A DNA stretch of 34,396 bases from Candidatus Omnitrophota bacterium (GTDB taxonomy: Bacteria; Omnitrophota; Gorgyraeia; Duberdicusellales; 4484-171). The DNA lies in contig JAQVMQ010000010.1 of assembly GCA_028703535.1 (NCBI GenBank), forward strand, positions 1 through 34,396. Reading direction: 5' to 3'. The position numbers and the translations under genes are program-made. Below, piece by piece: positions 6,947-14,341 of this stretch. The first letter of the stretch is position 1, and each line of letters starts with the position of its first letter. The notes beneath the pieces are model-generated. The model made no database searches. It had not been told where the DNA came from and saw nothing but the letters and a program-made list of their open reading frames with translations.

Positions 6947-7263
6947 TGTTTTTATTTAATTTTTTAGGTTTTAACAAAGATGTTTCTACAAAATCTTCTA
7001 ATTAGCTATTAGCCAACAGTTGTGAGCGAAATTGATGTAAAAATAAGAAATGCTAGTAATACAAAAGTCTGAAAAACAATTTAGAAAAGAAAAAATAGAT
7101 AAACGCCAGCTATAAACTTCTTTTGTGATTACTCCCGGCTATCGGCAAGCACGATGACATTAGTATAATTGTCAGCAATATTGGTATAAAATGTAAAAAT
7201 GATTTTGCGGGTATAGCGAACGGAAAAAATCAAATAAAAATTAAAAAATAACATTTTAGTATG
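6947..7263. other. Gene-free gap before the repeat array
   Basis: AT-rich sequence with no supported gene or RNA. I see a short GC-richer patch near 7135-7155 (CTCCCGGCTATCGGCAAGC) but no defined structure. Confidence 0.5.
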
Positions 7264-7522
7264 TAAGATACTTCGTGGCCACGCTCAGTATCATTGAAAA
7301 TCGATGAGAGGCTAGATAAAAGTATTAAGCATAAGATACTTCGCGGCCACGCTCAGTATCATTGAAAATCGATGAGAGGCTAGATAAAAGTATTAAGCAT
7401 AAGATACTTCGTGGCCACGCTCAGTATCATTGAAAATCGATGAGAAACTAGATAAAAGTATTAAGTATAAGATACTTCGCGGCCACGCTCAGTATCATTG
7501 AAAATCGATGAGAAACTAGATA
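7264..7522. repeat. Tandem array of a 68-bp repeat, four copies
   Basis: Units start at 7264, 7332, 7400 and 7468 (exactly 68 bases apart); the fourth is incomplete and loses similarity after about 7522. Each unit contains GATACT...AGTATC arms (7267-7272 and 7287-7292 in unit 1) around a central CGTGGCCACG palindrome (7274-7283), then TCATTGAAAATCGATGA. Units differ at two sites: CGTGG in units 1 and 3, CGCGG in units 2 and 4; GAGAGGC in units 1-2, GAGAAAC in units 3-4. That pattern fits duplication of a two-unit block. The period is not a multiple of three and the units contain stops, so it is not a coding repeat. Function unknown. Confidence 0.93.
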
Positions 7523-7681
7523 TTTATCATTTTCAATGAAAAAATAGTAGAAAAAAACATTTAGCATGATATTATCTTCATTGGCTGTTTTATCTATAAA
7601 AATGTAAGCGGTTACAGAAAGCAGAGAGATAGTAAAACAACAATTTTGAAAGTATGTTATTATCTAGTTAAAGGGGGAAAT
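7523..7681. other. Gap after the repeat array
   Basis: No gene. ATTTTCAATG at 7529-7538 is the exact reverse complement of CATTGAAAAT at 7496-7505 inside repeat unit 4, so a 10-bp stem could close over the end of the array. ACATTT-AGCATG near 7557-7568 resembles ACATTTTAGTATG just before the array (7251-7263). Confidence 0.5.
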
Positions 7682-8047
7682 ATGAAGAAAAAAGAAGTAG
7701 AAAAAATAGAGGAAAGAAGACAGAACATACGAGTGAAAAAAACACTTTCTGTTGTTCAATGTGATTCTGAATATTTATTAGAGCATAATTATTTGAGTAT
7801 GGATATCTCAGAAAACGGGATCTGTCTGCTTTCCACTAATAGGATTGAAATAGGCGAAGATATTACTTTGGGTATTTATTTGCCGGAAAGTAAAATCCCT
7901 GTTGTTGCTACAGGAAGCGTTGTTCGCAGAAATGAAACAGGCGACGAGAAATATCCTTATCTTGTCGGTATACAGTTTACTCAAATAAATGATACAGATT
8001 ATGAAAGAATACAGGCGCACATAAGATATTATACTTTACAGGAATAA
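7682..8047 (+). CDS. Single-domain PilZ protein (c-di-GMP receptor family), copy 2
   Basis: The product is 121 residues from ATG 7682, preceded by AAAGGGGG; an in-frame TTG at 7646 has no such site. The motif RRQNIRV gives RxxxR, and MDISENGICLL gives DxSxxG, so both c-di-GMP binding halves are intact. Conserved strands follow (GSVVRRNE, YLVGIQFTQI). It ends with a helix (YERIQAHIRYYTLQE). It is more canonical than the PilZ protein at 6341 (DxS rather than NxS). It has no operon partner; partners are likely elsewhere, for example the pilus motor operon in this window (inference). Confidence 0.9.
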   Translation: MKKKEVEKIEERRQNIRVKKTLSVVQCDSEYLLEHNYLSMDISENGICLLSTNRIEIGEDITLGIYLPESKIPVVATGSVVRRNETGDEKYPYLVGIQFTQINDTDYERIQAHIRYYTLQE

Positions 8048-8117
8048 GCGAATAGTTCTTTCAGAGTTTTTAAAAAAACTTTTGTTTTCTGCCTTTCAAA
8101 TATATCTACATCTAGGA

Positions 8118-8145
8118 TTTATCTTTATAAAAAATGTGATAGAAT
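8118..8145 (+). promoter_or_regulatory. Possible extended -10 promoter of the CBS-comM operon
   Basis: TGA-TAGAAT at 8137-8145 is an extended -10; the only -35-like sequence at 16 bases is a poor TTTATC (8118-8123). The expected start near 8152 is just before the AAAAGGA ribosome-binding site. Confidence 0.4.
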
Positions 8146-8166
8146 ATCCTTTTAAAAGGAGTATGT

Positions 8167-8814
8167 ATGAAAAAAATATTGAAATGCTTACCGGTGTTTT
8201 TTTCTGTGATCCAAACAACGTCAGGTTTTGCTAAAGAAATTTATAGTGATAGTAAAATTTTTATGAATAATGCGGAGGAGTATGTTTTTACGCATTATAT
8301 CCTTTATGTTATTTTAGGATTTTTTGTGTTAGTAGCCGGGTTTTTTGTTGCGGGTAAAATAATTATGAAGCTTAGCACAAAAGATAAGATTTTAGCTCTT
8401 CATTTACACGAAGTGATGGAGCAGGCTAAGCTTATTGTAGAAAGGAACGACAGTCTTTCGGAAACAGCTATTCTTTTAAGCAGGGAAAAAAAGGAATATG
8501 CGGTTGTCATTGGTGCTATGCGAAAACTCGAAGGAGTTATTTTAAAAAAAGATATTGATAGATGGGCGGTGGAGACCAAAAGCGGCGAAGACAATTCGAG
8601 AGCGCACACCGTTAAAGATATTATGACGGCGCCGGTTAAATTAGGACCGTATGATAATTTTTCTGTGGCAGTTCATCTTTTTGTAAAAGACAATTTAGAT
8701 ATCATTGCCGTTGTTGATGCTGACGAACGGTTAGTAGGTGTTATTAACAAGAGATTAATTCTTTCAACAATCGACCGTTTAATTTTTATGCAAAGTAATA
8801 TTGATAAGAATTAA
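8167..8814 (+). CDS. Membrane-anchored CBS-domain protein
   Basis: The product is 215 residues. Residues 1-22 look like a signal peptide or first membrane segment; a second hydrophobic segment lies at about 44-68 (YILYVILGFFVLVAGFFVAG). The cytoplasmic part has two CBS motifs: about 78-130 (LIVERNDSLSETAILLSREK then GVILKKDIDRW) and about 148-205 (VKDIMTAPVKLGPYDNFSVA then LVGVINKRLIL). CBS pairs usually bind adenine nucleotides and regulate a partner. The stop overlaps the comM start (TAATG), so the two are coupled, although no functional link is known to me. Confidence 0.8.
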   Translation: MKKILKCLPVFFSVIQTTSGFAKEIYSDSKIFMNNAEEYVFTHYILYVILGFFVLVAGFFVAGKIIMKLSTKDKILALHLHEVMEQAKLIVERNDSLSETAILLSREKKEYAVVIGAMRKLEGVILKKDIDRWAVETKSGEDNSRAHTVKDIMTAPVKLGPYDNFSVAVHLFVKDNLDIIAVVDADERLVGVINKRLILSTIDRLIFMQSNIDKN

Positions 8815-10340
8815 TGGTAACAAAAGTTTTTTGTTTAGCGTGCCTTGGCTTAAAAGTATCTCAAGTCGAAATTGAAGTTGATATTCAAAAAGGGCTACCG
8901 GGAATATCTGTCATAGGGTTGGCGGATGAAGCCGTAAGAGAAAGCAAACACCGAGTAAAATCGGCAATAAAAAATAGCGGGTTCGAAATCCCTTCCAAAA
9001 AAATAGTCATTAATCTTGCACCGGCAAACATACAGAAATCAGGCAGTCATTATGATCTTGCAATGGCATTAGCTTGGCTTAATAGTAATTTTCAAACGAA
9101 TATAGACTTTCAAAAATATTATCTTATCGGAGAGCTTTCGTTAGATGGGATGATTCGCCCTGTAGATGGCATTCTTCCAATGGTTTTAAAAGCACGTGAG
9201 GATAATAAAAAAATTATAATACCCTGCGAGAATAAACAGGAAGCATCTTTGGTCGAAGGTGTTCAGCTTTATGCAGCTAAAGATCTGAAAGAAGTATATA
9301 ATTTACTTTTAAATGATACGTGTATTTATTGGCAGAAAAACGGAGCAAGCTATCAAAATAATATAAGTAGTTATGATATCGATTTCAATGAAGTTAAAGG
9401 ACAACAGCAAGCTAAGCGGGCGATAGAGATAGCTGTTGCCGGGATGCATAATATTCTTATGATAGGGCCTCCGGGTGTAGGGAAATCTATGCTGGCGGCT
9501 AGAATACCGACAATTTTACCGGAAATGAACAGGGATGAAATGATAGAAGTTACAAAAATACATAGTATAGCCGGCAGTTTGAAAAAAAGAAAAGTGCCGT
9601 TAATAACAGAAAGGCCATTTAGGGCGCCTCATCATACATTGTCGCATATTGCTTTGGTCGGAGGGGGGACACGAGTTATGCCGGGGGAGATAACTTTAGC
9701 GCATCATGGTGTTTTATTTATGGATGAGCTGCCTGAATTTAATAGATTAGCATTGGAGTCATTAAGGCAGCCTTTAGAAAAAAAAGAGATAAATATAGCC
9801 AGAGCTCAACAGCATGTAACTTTCCCTTCAAATTTTTTGTTTGTTGGCGCAATGAATCCTTGCCCTTGCGGTTATTTATTGTCTAAAGATAAAACATGCC
9901 GATGTACTTCATATCAGATACAAAAATACCGCAATAAAATATCAGGGCCATTGTTAGATAGAATTGATATACATATAGAGCTTACAAATATAGGATTAGA
10001 GTCTATTTTTGATAAAAAAGAAGAAAAAGAAGGGTCTAAAGAAATAAAAAAAAGAATTGAAAATACTCGCAGTAAACAAATTGAGAGATTTGACACTTCT
10101 GTGCAATTTAATTCTCAAATAAAAAATAAAAATTTAGAAAAACTATGTAATTTATCTCAAAATGCAGAAAAAATGCTCAAAAAAGCCGTTAAATATTATA
10201 ATTTTAGTTTGAGGGCATATACCAAGATAATTAAGGTCGCAAGAACAATAGCCGATTTGGAAGATCATAACACAATTCAGGAAACAGATATCGCAGAGGC
10301 CGTACAATATCGCAGTCTTGATAAAGCACTGTGGCTCTAA
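8814..10340 (+). CDS. comM: ComM/YifB-family Mg-chelatase-like AAA+ ATPase
   Basis: The product is 508 residues, normal for the family. Order: N-terminal ChlI-like fold (VEIEVDIQKGLPGISVIGLA, IVINLAPANIQKSGSHYDLA), Walker A GPPGVGKSM at about 218, Walker B VLFMDELPEF, the RAPHHTLSHIALVGGG segment, a Cys cluster CPCGYLLSKDKTCRCT and the C-terminal Mg_chelatase_C helices. ComM is a hexameric helicase that extends branches during natural-transformation recombination. A type IV pilus block 3 kb downstream makes DNA uptake conceivable, but ComM also occurs in non-competent bacteria. The start overlaps the CBS gene stop. Confidence 0.95.
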   Translation: MVTKVFCLACLGLKVSQVEIEVDIQKGLPGISVIGLADEAVRESKHRVKSAIKNSGFEIPSKKIVINLAPANIQKSGSHYDLAMALAWLNSNFQTNIDFQKYYLIGELSLDGMIRPVDGILPMVLKAREDNKKIIIPCENKQEASLVEGVQLYAAKDLKEVYNLLLNDTCIYWQKNGASYQNNISSYDIDFNEVKGQQQAKRAIEIAVAGMHNILMIGPPGVGKSMLAARIPTILPEMNRDEMIEVTKIHSIAGSLKKRKVPLITERPFRAPHHTLSHIALVGGGTRVMPGEITLAHHGVLFMDELPEFNRLALESLRQPLEKKEINIARAQQHVTFPSNFLFVGAMNPCPCGYLLSKDKTCRCTSYQIQKYRNKISGPLLDRIDIHIELTNIGLESIFDKKEEKEGSKEIKKRIENTRSKQIERFDTSVQFNSQIKNKNLEKLCNLSQNAEKMLKKAVKYYNFSLRAYTKIIKVARTIADLEDHNTIQETDIAEAVQYRSLDKALWL

Positions 10341-10369
10341 GGCCTAGGGAAAAACATCTTTAAAAAAGG

Positions 10370-10397
10370 TTGCCCTTAAAATAAAAAAGATTATAAT
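10370..10397 (+). promoter_or_regulatory. Predicted sigma-70 type promoter upstream of the DUF212 gene
   Basis: TTGCCC at 10370-10375, a 16-base spacer and a perfect TATAAT at 10392-10397. The start is expected near 10404, giving a leader of about 29 bases that contains GAGAGGA. Confidence 0.6.
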
Positions 10398-10432
10398 AAA
10401 TGCACGCATATTGAAAAGATGAGAGGACAAAA

Positions 10433-10867
10433 TTGGAATTTTTCAGCAGTAAGATAATTTGGGCAACATTTTTTAGTTGGGCAATTGCCCAAGGTATAAA
10501 GATTGTTATAGGCTTGCAGCATGAGAAAAAATTTAATTTTTATTGGCTGCTTAGAACGGGCGGGATGCCGTCGGCACATAGCGCGGCGGTAATGGCTTTA
10601 GCGAGCTCGATAGGGAAAGTTGAAGGGTTTGATTCACCTATTTTCGTTTTGAGCCTCGGATTTGCGCTTATAACGATGTTTGATGCACAAACATGGCGGC
10701 GATATATAGGAGTACAGGCTCGTATTTTGAATAAAATGATGGAAGATATACAGGAAAAAGGCAAAATAGAAGAGAAAAAGCTTAGAGAGCTTGTCGGGCA
10801 CACTCCAATGGAAGTTTTTGTCGGTGCATTGATAGGCGTTTTTATTACACTTGTTTTTTTCCCTTAA
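10433..10867 (+). CDS. DUF212 / divergent PAP2-family membrane protein
   Basis: The product is 144 residues with three or four hydrophobic segments. The motifs RTGGMPSAHSAAVMAL and a C-terminal LVGHTPMEVFVGALIGV are the divergent PAP2 (YuiD-like) signatures; GGMPSAHSA contains the phosphatase-type serine and histidine. Members are integral membrane proteins presumed to act on lipid phosphates; the substrate is unknown. The start is TTG 10433, placed 5 bases after GAGAGGA; no ATG preserves the family N-terminus. The LysM-L,D-transpeptidase gene follows after 21 bases, probably in the same transcript. Confidence 0.85.
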   Translation: MEFFSSKIIWATFFSWAIAQGIKIVIGLQHEKKFNFYWLLRTGGMPSAHSAAVMALASSIGKVEGFDSPIFVLSLGFALITMFDAQTWRRYIGVQARILNKMMEDIQEKGKIEEKKLRELVGHTPMEVFVGALIGVFITLVFFP

Positions 10868-10888
10868 AAATGTTATCAGGAGAGGATA

Positions 10889-11725
10889 ATGCGAAAGAAT
10901 TGTAAAAGATTATATTCATTTTTTTTGATTTTTTGTTTGATACTTTGTTCTTGTGGGAAAAAACCCGAACAACAGAAATTTACTGTAAATAAGGAACAGG
11001 AAAAAGTTTTACCTATGGAAATAATTCCTGAAGATGAGTTTCAGGGGAGTCTTTTAGATCTTAGAAAAATGTATATAAAGAATCTTGAAACGAATACGGA
11101 AATAGAAGCGTTAGAGGCTATACAAAATAAAATAGAAGATCTTAATATTAAAATAATTTTTTCCGATATTATTGATGATTGCAGTCAGAAATATATTGTT
11201 ATGCCGGGTGATACTTTATCCAAAATTGCGAAAAAAAATGGGACAACTGTCGGGCTGATTAAGCGTGCTAATAGTATGGATAGTGATTTAATAAAGATAA
11301 ATCAGAAATTAAAGATTCATACATGTCCTTTTTCTGTTGTTGTTGATAAATCACAAAATAAGTTGTTTCTTAAGCGCAAAGGAGAAGTTATTAAAACGTA
11401 TACGGTTTCGACAGGGAAAGATAACTCTACGCCTGTAGGAAATTTTACTATAGGTAATGAAAAACTTAAAGATCCTGTTTGGTGGAAGGCGGGGGCTGTT
11501 ATAGGGCCTGATAGCGAAGAGAATATTTTAGGGACAAGATGGCTGCCGTTAGTTGGGAAGGATACTAATGACGAAGATATTCAGGGTTATGGCATACATG
11601 GGACGACGAAGCCTGATGAACTTGGCATGCAGGTTACGGCGGGATGTGTCAGAATGAAAAATCAGGACGTTGAAGATTTGTATGATTTATTGCCGGTTGG
11701 GGCAAATGTGCAAATTTTAGATTAA
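10889..11725 (+). CDS. LysM and L,D-transpeptidase (YkuD) lipoprotein
   Basis: The product is 278 residues. The N-terminus MRKNCKRLYSFFLIFCLILC followed by SCGKK is a lipoprotein signal with lipobox LCSC. A LysM domain lies at about 109-154 (YIVMPGDTLSKIAKKNGTTV), followed by a YkuD domain (about 156-277) with HGTTKPDELG, His237 and catalytic Cys253 in TAGCVRM. L,D-transpeptidases make 3-3 peptidoglycan cross-links or attach proteins to the wall; LysM binds glycan. It begins 21 bases after the DUF212 gene, with a GGAGAGGA site. The stop is followed by accA after 7 bases. Confidence 0.93.
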   Translation: MRKNCKRLYSFFLIFCLILCSCGKKPEQQKFTVNKEQEKVLPMEIIPEDEFQGSLLDLRKMYIKNLETNTEIEALEAIQNKIEDLNIKIIFSDIIDDCSQKYIVMPGDTLSKIAKKNGTTVGLIKRANSMDSDLIKINQKLKIHTCPFSVVVDKSQNKLFLKRKGEVIKTYTVSTGKDNSTPVGNFTIGNEKLKDPVWWKAGAVIGPDSEENILGTRWLPLVGKDTNDEDIQGYGIHGTTKPDELGMQVTAGCVRMKNQDVEDLYDLLPVGANVQILD

Positions 11726-11732
11726 AGAATAT

Positions 11733-12683
11733 ATGAAAAATTGGGATTTTGAAAAACCTATATTGGAGCTGGAACAAAAGATTCAGGAATTGAAACATTT
11801 TTCTGAAGATAAACACGTAGATTTATCTGCTGAGATAAAAGAACTGAATAAGAAACTTAAAGAATTATATAAAAAAACCTATTCACAACTTACGCCTTGG
11901 CAGAAAGTACAAATTGCCAGGCATCCACAAAGACCGACTACATTAGATTATATAGAGCTTATTATGACGGAGTTTCTTCCATTACATGGTGATAGGCTTT
12001 TTAGGGATGATAAAGCCTTGATTACCGGGTTTGCTAAACTTGAGGGGAAAAAAGTTGCCGTTATAGGGCATCAAAAAGGTAAGGATGTTAATGAAAATGT
12101 ACAGAGGAATTTCGGGTGTGCGCATCCTGAAGGATACAGAAAGGCTATGCGGATAATGACGCTTGCTGACAGGTTTTCTATTCCGATAATATGTTTTATC
12201 GACACACCGGGCGCGTATCCGGGAATAGGAGCGGAAGAACGGGGACAGGCGCAAGCTATTGCTGAAAATATACGCGATATGTTTGCTTTGAAAGTACCTA
12301 TAATTGTTGTAATAATCGGAGAAGGCGGAAGCGGAGGAGCCTTAGGGATAGGCATAGGCGATAAGGTAATGATAATGGAATATGCTTATTATTCTGTTAT
12401 TTCTCCGGAAGGGTGTGCCGCTATTTTATGGAAGGATGCGGCGAGAAAAGAAGATGCTGCTAAGGTTTTAAAATTGACTGCACCTGAATTATTAAATAAT
12501 GGCCTTGTTGATAAGATAATTAGCGAACCGCAAGGTGGTGCACACAAAGATCCAGCTAAAACGGCAGAATTTCTTAAAAAAGAATTAATTGAACAAATAG
12601 AAGAAATATCAAAGATACCTCCGGAAGACCGTATAAGTTTAAGGTACAAAAAATATAGAAAGGTCGGCGTATTTGCGGAATAA
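11733..12683 (+). CDS. accA: Acetyl-CoA carboxylase carboxyltransferase subunit alpha
   Basis: The product is 316 residues, the typical AccA length. It begins NWDFEKPILELEQKIQELKH as the family does, continues with LTPWQKVQIARHPQRPTTLD, and has the carboxyltransferase core with IDTPGAYPGIGAEERGQAQA and IGEGGSGGALGIGIGDKV (oxyanion-hole glycines). With AccD it transfers CO2 from carboxybiotin to acetyl-CoA, the first step of fatty acid synthesis. Shine-Dalgarno is weak (TAAAGAAT). The 3' end overlaps the PadR-like gene by 11 bases. accD is not in the window. Confidence 0.97.
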   Translation: MKNWDFEKPILELEQKIQELKHFSEDKHVDLSAEIKELNKKLKELYKKTYSQLTPWQKVQIARHPQRPTTLDYIELIMTEFLPLHGDRLFRDDKALITGFAKLEGKKVAVIGHQKGKDVNENVQRNFGCAHPEGYRKAMRIMTLADRFSIPIICFIDTPGAYPGIGAEERGQAQAIAENIRDMFALKVPIIVVIIGEGGSGGALGIGIGDKVMIMEYAYYSVISPEGCAAILWKDAARKEDAAKVLKLTAPELLNNGLVDKIISEPQGGAHKDPAKTAEFLKKELIEQIEEISKIPPEDRISLRYKKYRKVGVFAE

Positions 12684-13218
12684 AACCAACATTCATCAAA
12701 TACAAAAAGTTATAATTTTAGGGTTGCTTCATTCCCAAAAAATCTCGGGTTATGATATAAAAAAATTTTTGAACCACGAATTCAGTATAATAGCTCAGCC
12801 TGAAAATAAATCAGTTTATTATCCTCTGAAAAAAATGATTTCCGAAAAATTAATTAGGATGTCTGTTGTTGAAGGAGATACAAAATTAAAAAAATATATT
12901 TACAGCATAACGGCTAAAGGAAAAAAAACTTTTCAGGAAATTTGCAATTCAATTTTATTATCTGAAAAAAGACCGTTTTTTGACATGGATATCCCTTTAT
13001 ATTTTTTACCGTTTTTAGATACAAAAAAAACTATGGCTCGTCTTAAAATAAGAAGAAAATTCTTCGTGAAAGCCAGGAAATGGTTAGAGAACAAAGAAAA
13101 AGAAGAAAACAAAGGATATAAACAGTTTCTCATAAACCATCAGCTAAAGTTATTGGAGGCTGAAGAGATTTTTTTAATTGAAATTATGGAAAAAATTAAA
13201 AGTAGAGCTATATTATAG
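12673..13218 (+). CDS. PadR-like winged-helix transcriptional regulator
   Basis: The product is 181 residues. The N-terminal half fits PadR: VIILGLLHSQKISGYDIKKF, then NKSVYYPLKKMISEKLI with the recognition helix, and a wing with KKYIYSITAKGKKTFQEI. The C-terminal half is helical (ARLKIRRKFFVKARKWLENK), as in PadR-s2 dimerisation regions. The TTG start at 12673 overlaps accA by 11 bases; AAAGG lies about 9 bases before it. Regulators of this family usually repress nearby genes under a small-molecule signal. The pilin-like operon starts 57 bases later, so it is a possible target (inference only). Confidence 0.72.
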   Translation: MRNKTNIHQIQKVIILGLLHSQKISGYDIKKFLNHEFSIIAQPENKSVYYPLKKMISEKLIRMSVVEGDTKLKKYIYSITAKGKKTFQEICNSILLSEKRPFFDMDIPLYFLPFLDTKKTMARLKIRRKFFVKARKWLENKEKEENKGYKQFLINHQLKLLEAEEIFLIEIMEKIKSRAIL

Positions 13219-13274
13219 TTATAGTTTTTGTTACTTTTAAATGGTAACCTTTAATTAGGGGGAAAAAGAAGAAA

Positions 13275-13682
13275 ATGAAAAAATGTTTTACTTTAGTGGA
13301 GATATTAGTTTCTGTTATGGTTATGGGGATAGCGCTTACAGTGTTTTTGGGTGCCTATTCTTCTATGGTATTTCTGGGCGAATTTTCAGGTGTTCAGGCG
13401 AAGGTTATGAATGCTTTGTCCTTTAAGGCGGAAGATATAAAAAAAGACGGATATTCGATTTCAAAGGCTTTGGATGGGACGAAGTTTGTCCTTGAAGGGA
13501 TAGCTTCGGAATCAGCGGAAGGGGTGATTTTTTTCTATGATATAGAAAATTCAGATCAGCTTGTTAAGCTTAGACTTTTAGCAAAAATTAAAATTAATGA
13601 TAGAATTGTAGGAGAGATAGACGTAACGGATCGAAATGCGTCAAATTCGCGTTTTGAATTAATAACCTTTATACCGAAATGA
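13275..13682 (+). CDS. Minor prepilin-like protein 1 (Cys before cleavage site)
   Basis: The product is 135 residues. MKKC followed by FTLVEILVSVMVMGIALTVF is a class III signal peptide: short basic leader, F+1, E+5 and a hydrophobic alpha-1 helix. The residue before the cut is Cys rather than Gly. The rest is a small pseudopilin/minor-pilin domain without further motifs (PulI/PilV-like position in the operon). The start ATG has AGGGGGA upstream. Its stop overlaps the next pilin-like gene as ATGA. It probably caps or initiates a type IV pilus or type II secretion pseudopilus. Confidence 0.83.
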   Translation: MKKCFTLVEILVSVMVMGIALTVFLGAYSSMVFLGEFSGVQAKVMNALSFKAEDIKKDGYSISKALDGTKFVLEGIASESAEGVIFFYDIENSDQLVKLRLLAKIKINDRIVGEIDVTDRNASNSRFELITFIPK

Positions 13683-14305
13683 AAAAACAAATTAAAAGAA
13701 AAAATAGTTTTACTCTGTTGGAAACATTAATGGTTGTGAGTTTGTTTTTGGTTTTTATTTTAATAATCTTTCAGTTTATAACGGTAACACAAAAAACAAG
13801 AGCGATTCAAGAAAGCAAAGTAACTGTGCAAATCCAAGCACAGCACGCGATGCATAGCATTGTTTCAAGGCTTAAATTGTCGGGGGCTGGTTGGGTGGGT
13901 TGTTCTGTAGATGTTTCAGATGGTATTGAATTCTGTTACCCAATATTTTCTGATAATGATGTTTTTTATGAAAAAACCGATAAAATAGATACATATAGAA
14001 CAAAATTTTATCATGATGCAGTAAATAATAGATTGATGATGGCTCAAAAAAATATAGATGGTACGATAGAAGTTTCTTCTATAGCAAATAATGTAACAGG
14101 CTTGACTTTTTCTTGTGAGGCGGGAGATTGCTCGACAGTACGCGTAGGAGTGACGACTAACGAACAAAATGAATATACAATTGCGACAAAAGTAGAATTG
14201 CGTAATACAAATATTGAGGCGGATGTATTTAATTTTCCCGCGGCTGATGAAGAAGAAACGGGAGAAGAGGGCGAGGAAGGCGGGTCAGAAGATATTGAAG
14301 GATAG
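13679..14305 (+). CDS. Minor prepilin-like protein 2 (PulJ/PilW type, Ser before cleavage site)
   Basis: The product is 208 residues. The leader MKKQIKRKNS is followed by FTLLETLMVVSLFLVFILII, with Ser at -1 instead of Gly. A PilW/PulJ-type segment follows (QAQHAMHSIVSRLKLSGAGW). There is a Cys pair in FSCEAGDCSTVRVG. The C-terminus is a very acidic tail (ADEEETGEEGEEGGSEDIEG) that looks disordered and may bind cations. The ATGA overlap with the previous gene and a 36-base gap to the next place it in one operon. Confidence 0.83.
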   Translation: MKKQIKRKNSFTLLETLMVVSLFLVFILIIFQFITVTQKTRAIQESKVTVQIQAQHAMHSIVSRLKLSGAGWVGCSVDVSDGIEFCYPIFSDNDVFYEKTDKIDTYRTKFYHDAVNNRLMMAQKNIDGTIEVSSIANNVTGLTFSCEAGDCSTVRVGVTTNEQNEYTIATKVELRNTNIEADVFNFPAADEEETGEEGEEGGSEDIEG

Positions 14306-14341
14306 TGAATAAAGGGACCTTTTTTATAAGGAGAAAGATTA

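Noticed and set aside
6946-7005. 19-residue frame overlapping the peptide gene stop (TAATG)
   Set aside because: Too short, low complexity, no ribosome-binding site beyond the overlap.
7264-7522. CRISPR array
   Set aside because: The units are contiguous 68-bp copies with no unique spacers and no cas genes nearby.
8065-8090. Terminator after the second PilZ gene
   Set aside because: The stem is A/T only with a 2-base loop, too weak to claim.
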